Shown: positions 61,414 through 64,000 of the stretch, piece by piece
Layout: every line of letters begins with the position of its first letter
How positions within the stretch are numbered: the stretch's first letter is position 1
Source: Streptomyces hyaluromycini
GTDB taxonomy: Bacteria; Actinomycetota; Actinomycetes; Streptomycetales; Streptomycetaceae
Direction: 5' to 3'
Length of the DNA stretch: 64,000 nt
Assembly: GCF_002217755.1 (NCBI RefSeq)
Contig: NZ_BCFL01000040.1
Span: forward strand, 52,130 to 116,129
The notes under the pieces: model-generated
Database searches by the model: none
What the model was told of the DNA's origin: nothing
What the model saw: only the letters and a program-made list of their open reading frames with translations
Made by a program: the position numbers and the translations under genes

Positions 61414-63033
61414 TCAGAAGGTTTCTGCGAAGTCATCTTCCTTGAGTATCAGGCGGTTCCGCACGTCCTTGGGGATCATTAGCTTCATGTGGATGTGCGG
61501 TGCCCGTACGTCCTTCATCTTCGTCCGCGTGATCTTGCACCTCACGCCGACCCGGAGTAGATCGGCGGCCATGGCCTCCATGCCCCCCTCCTCCCAACGA
61601 CTTCGGAACGACTTGCCGTTGTGCACCGCCACCCACCGGTCATTGACCGACTCGGGGTCGATGGCCTCCAACTGCTTGATCAGGTCGTCCAGCGTCTTCT
61701 CCGCCCTCTCCTTCGTGAACCGCGTCTTCGTGAAGCGGCCTTCGGGCTCCAGGCCAGCCATGTAGTAACTGATGGACTGTTCGAGGCGCTGCTGTTCTTT
61801 GCGGGCCTCGGCGCCCTGCCGGTACTCCCGCGTCATGACGGGCTCGTCGCCGAGCACCCTCAAGACGTCCTCGACGAGCTTGGCGTAGATGTCCTCGGGG
61901 TTCGGTGCGCCGTGGCCGCCGGCCTTGCACTTGCCGCACCTCAGGTACTGGTAGAGCTTCCCGTTATTGCGATTCTTCTGGACCGTCATGTTGGTGCCGC
62001 AGTCGGCGCAGATCACGACTCCGAGGAACTTCGTCGCACCATCGGGGTTGCGCCTCGGCTGATCCTTGCCCTGTCCGTTCAAGGCCTCTTGGAGGCTGTA
62101 GAACTCGTCCTCCGTGAAGACGCCGTCAGCCACGCGGATGGGCTTCCCCTCGGCTCCCATGACGAGCTTGGACCGGCGGATGCCTCCGTCCTTGTCCTCT
62201 TCCACCCGGTAGCCCAGGAGCGCAGGGTTACGCAGTCGCCGTAGGTGGGTCGACGCGGTGAGACCTGCTCCGCACAGGCCGGCACGGACCAGGACCTTGA
62301 CCATGCGGCGGGCAGAGGCGGGACGCTCCCTCATCGCGACCTGGCGGCTCCAGTGCAGTGCCCTATGCGCAGTCGCGCTGATGACCAGCTTGACCTTGCC
62401 GTTTTCGTCCTCGGCGGTCTCGTAGCCGTACGCGGGCTTCCCTACCAGCCACTCGCTCTGGGTCTTGGTGTACTCCCAGAGGCTCGCCACCCGGGTGCTG
62501 GTGTTGGCTGCCTCGATCTCGGCGATACCGCCAACGATCGTGACCATGATCTTCCCGGCCGTCGTGGTCAGGTCGATGGAGTCGTTCTTAGAGACGAGGT
62601 TCTTCCCGTACTTCAGGCACCAGTCGATCATGGTGCTGAGGTCGGAAAGACGTCGTACGAAGCGGTCGAGCTTCCAGAAGAGCAGTTCGTCGAACTCCGG
62701 GGCCCGGTTGTTGAGCCAGTCGCCCAGTTCCTTGCGCTTCCACGGTGGGACCTTCGTCGCCGACACGTTGAGGTCGCTGGCGACGCCGACCACCCGACAA
62801 CCGCGCTCGCGGGCGAGTATCCGGAGGTCCAGTTCCTGGCGGACGGGTGAGGTCGTGTCGTCGGTGAGTACCGAAAGCCGGACCGACAGCAGTGCGCGCG
62901 GTGCATCGTCGGGCAGGAGGGCTTCCGCCTTCTTGAGGTCCTCTAACAGTGCTAAGTCGGCCTTCGACCACTCAGCCTCAACTGAGTAGCTACGGCGGTC
63001 GGTTGCCGTGCGCGTCCTCGTTCGTTTCCCCAT
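61414..63033 (-). CDS. int: Large serine recombinase, element integrase
   Basis: A 539-residue large serine integrase. N-terminal resolvase-type catalytic domain with the nucleophile region RLSVLTDDTTSPVRQ (Ser near residue 54), FWKLDRFVRRLSDL and VGGIAEIEAANTS; recombinase domain (KPAYGYE, LRRLRNPALLGYRV); zinc ribbon CADCG...CGKC; and a C-terminal coiled-coil (EARKEQQRLEQSISYYMAG). It should integrate and, with a directionality factor, excise the element at the radical SAM gene. The ATG at 63033 is 40 bases from the right junction. Two TTA leucines occur early (62944-62946 and 62953-62955). Use of a serine rather than tyrosine integrase is unusual for an AICE. Confidence 0.93.
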   Translation of the reverse strand: MGKRTRTRTATDRRSYSVEAEWSKADLALLEDLKKAEALLPDDAPRALLSVRLSVLTDDTTSPVRQELDLRILARERGCRVVGVASDLNVSATKVPPWKRKELGDWLNNRAPEFDELLFWKLDRFVRRLSDLSTMIDWCLKYGKNLVSKNDSIDLTTTAGKIMVTIVGGIAEIEAANTSTRVASLWEYTKTQSEWLVGKPAYGYETAEDENGKVKLVISATAHRALHWSRQVAMRERPASARRMVKVLVRAGLCGAGLTASTHLRRLRNPALLGYRVEEDKDGGIRRSKLVMGAEGKPIRVADGVFTEDEFYSLQEALNGQGKDQPRRNPDGATKFLGVVICADCGTNMTVQKNRNNGKLYQYLRCGKCKAGGHGAPNPEDIYAKLVEDVLRVLGDEPVMTREYRQGAEARKEQQRLEQSISYYMAGLEPEGRFTKTRFTKERAEKTLDDLIKQLEAIDPESVNDRWVAVHNGKSFRSRWEEGGMEAMAADLLRVGVRCKITRTKMKDVRAPHIHMKLMIPKDVRNRLILKEDDFAETF

Positions 63034-63072
63034 GACCAGCACGGTAGCGCTTGTAGGCCCGTTGGTGAATGG

Positions 63073-63083
63073 CCGCAGATGGA
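63073..63083. other. Right attachment-site core (attR)
   Basis: CCGCAGATGGA, shared with 49125-49135. Left of it the sequence belongs to the integrase upstream region; right of it lies the displaced gene tail. Confidence 0.6.
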
Positions 63084-63180
63084 CACCCACATCCAGGTCG
63101 GCCCGACCGGCAAGAAGCTGCTGCCTCTTACGGTCAAGAACGCGGGTCCGTCCGCGGCTGCGAGCGGTCACACGCACTGA
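63080..63180 (+). pseudogene. Displaced native 3' end of the radical SAM gene
   Basis: The frame MDTHIQVGPTGKKLLPLTVK, NAGPSAAASGHTH, stop corresponds to the C-terminal residues of the gene at 47250-49232 and has no start or upstream part. It is the original tail pushed away by integration. Confidence 0.8.
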
Positions 63181-63303
63181 GGTGGGCGAGGAGGAGGTGG
63201 CTGCAGTGAGCCTTCCGCGTTCTCGTCCGCCGGCGCCGTCGGTTCCTTCCCGGACGCTGCTGCCGAGTCCTGTACGGGCGCCGTGGATCGTCTCTGAGGC
63301 GGG

Positions 63304-63561
63304 ATGGGCGTGAGGAAGCAGCGGCCCTCGAAGTGGTTGCCCGCGGGCGCTCATACTGCTGGTAGCCATGGGGCGCAGCAGGAGGCGTCTGGCAGCCTCT
63401 ACCGGGCTGAGCCGTACCACCAGCAGTACCTTTCGGGCAGCAGAAACCCGGGCGGGTACTGCGGCCTGGATGGGACGGGGGTCAAGCTAAGCACCCCGTT
63501 CGAGACCAACTGGGGCGCCTCGTGCCCGACGGGGCTCGCTCCGGCTCCCACGGATGACTGA
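63304..63561 (+). pseudogene. msrA C-terminal remnant, right copy
   Basis: An open frame of 85 codons whose latter half reads YRAEPYHQQYLSGSRNPGGY then CGLDGTG...CPTGLAPAPTDD, the C-terminus of methionine sulfoxide reductase A with a 12-residue insert (VKLSTPFETNWG) before the usual SCP end. The catalytic N-terminal domain is absent. It overlaps the next gene by eight bases. Confidence 0.65.
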
Positions 63562-63982
63562 CCGCTTACCGATGGCCGCGTTCGGTGATCGTCGCGCTGG
63601 TGAGTTCAGCTTCAGGGAACACCTGGAGCTGATCAGTACACGGCCCGGCATGTACGGCCTGGACGGCTCCTACGGCAACTACGTGACTTACGTCTCTGGC
63701 TATGACGCGGGGACCCGGGGCAGCGCGCTGCTGGGCTTCCGGGAGTGGCTACTCCTCAAGCTGGGGCGGCAGAGCAGCTTTGTGTGGTCGAGTCTCATCA
63801 CAGAGCTCGTAGTACCGGGAGCCTCGGGATCCTTCGGCCATCGAGGTCTGGACGAGGAACAGAACCGGACGGCGGTACAGGCCCTGTTCCAGTTCCTAGG
63901 AGATTTTCTGCAGGACCGTGACGCAGAGCGCGACGGACTGCGAATCATCTTTCGCGACTACTCGTCGCACTTCGCGGAGTGA
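63554..63982 (+). CDS. Hypothetical protein right of the element
   Basis: A 142-residue soluble protein of unknown family. It includes FREHLELISTRPGMYGLDGS, a pattern (I-x-x-RP-x-MY) shared by several small uncharacterised bacterial proteins, then a helical half ending FLQDRDAERDGLRIIFRDYS. A start at ATG 63554 overlaps the msrA remnant; ATG 63572 is also possible. It is not the DUF2344 partner expected after the radical SAM gene, so accessory DNA continues past attR. Confidence 0.6.
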   Translation: MTDRLPMAAFGDRRAGEFSFREHLELISTRPGMYGLDGSYGNYVTYVSGYDAGTRGSALLGFREWLLLKLGRQSSFVWSSLITELVVPGASGSFGHRGLDEEQNRTAVQALFQFLGDFLQDRDAERDGLRIIFRDYSSHFAE

Positions 63983-64000
63983 TCCACGAACCGGCTAGGT

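Larger units (their letters stand above)
63073..63490 (+). repeat. Right copy of the long imperfect direct repeat
   Basis: Matches 49125-49605 with scattered substitutions and in-frame gaps: radical SAM tail, a spacer frame ending GLU-Ala-Gly-Trp-Ala (SEAGWA versus SEVEWA), then an msrA remnant. Confidence 0.8.

Overview
The window reads as a chromosome segment of a Streptomyces species: very high G+C with strong third-position G/C, GTG starts, a core order matching the S. coelicolor tig-clpP1-clpP2-clpX-valS-folC-ndk-mreBCD-pbp2-rodA block, twin-arginine lipoproteins, Streptomyces-type dispersed repeats, and an actinomycete integrative conjugative element (AICE) at the right. Identification is from sequence pattern and remembered synteny only; no search was run.

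Layout. 1-5.4 kb: aminopeptidase N, a DsbA-fold oxidoreductase and an IS200/IS605-type tnpB element that abuts the 3' end of tauD. 5.4-12 kb: a minus-strand sulfonate-assimilation cluster (ROK regulator, ssuA, ssuC, ssuB, flavin monooxygenase, TauD-type dioxygenase). A tiny Cys-rich leader peptide (MTCRTLCC) precedes ssuA and a second leader peptide with the RRYVDL pattern precedes the ROK gene, which suggests cysteine-responsive control. 12-24 kb: bioY, a sortase substrate, a Ser/Thr kinase, an amino acid permease, rpiB, a Nei/Fpg glycosylase, an Eis-like acetyltransferase, a SpoIIE phosphatase, an HD protein and an acyltransferase, with several dispersed and tandem repeats. 24.2-24.6 kb: tRNA-Gly(UCC) and tRNA-Pro(UGG). 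24.7-38.3 kb: trigger factor, ClpP1, ClpP2, ClpX (with a candidate ClgR box), valS, a multidomain phosphatase, folC, ndk. 38.3-38.7 kb: two adjacent MITE-like elements. 39-45.5 kb: the mreB-mreC-mreD-pbp2-rodA wall-elongation cluster. 45.6-49.2 kb: a CYTH-CHAD protein and a radical SAM gene.

49.1-63.1 kb is an AICE of about 13.95 kb inserted in the 3' end of the radical SAM gene. It carries a KorSA-like GntR repressor, a small regulator, an FtsK-type transfer ATPase, a small membrane (Spd-like) protein, a zinc-finger peptide, a HUH-type RepSA initiator and, unusually for this class, a large serine integrase next to the right attachment site. The left end supplies a replacement 3' end for the radical SAM gene; the displaced tail lies just right of the element. 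Both ends carry an imperfect direct repeat of more than 400 bp that includes an msrA C-terminal remnant. Variable A/T-richer cargo of unknown function (50.4-52.2 kb and 60.4-61.4 kb) flanks the transfer and replication module. Two intergenic zones are packed with hairpins, RepSA has no ATG, GTG or TTG start in its frame, and several element genes (integrase, transfer ATPase, ATP-binding protein and others) contain TTA codons, implying dependence on the bldA tRNA.
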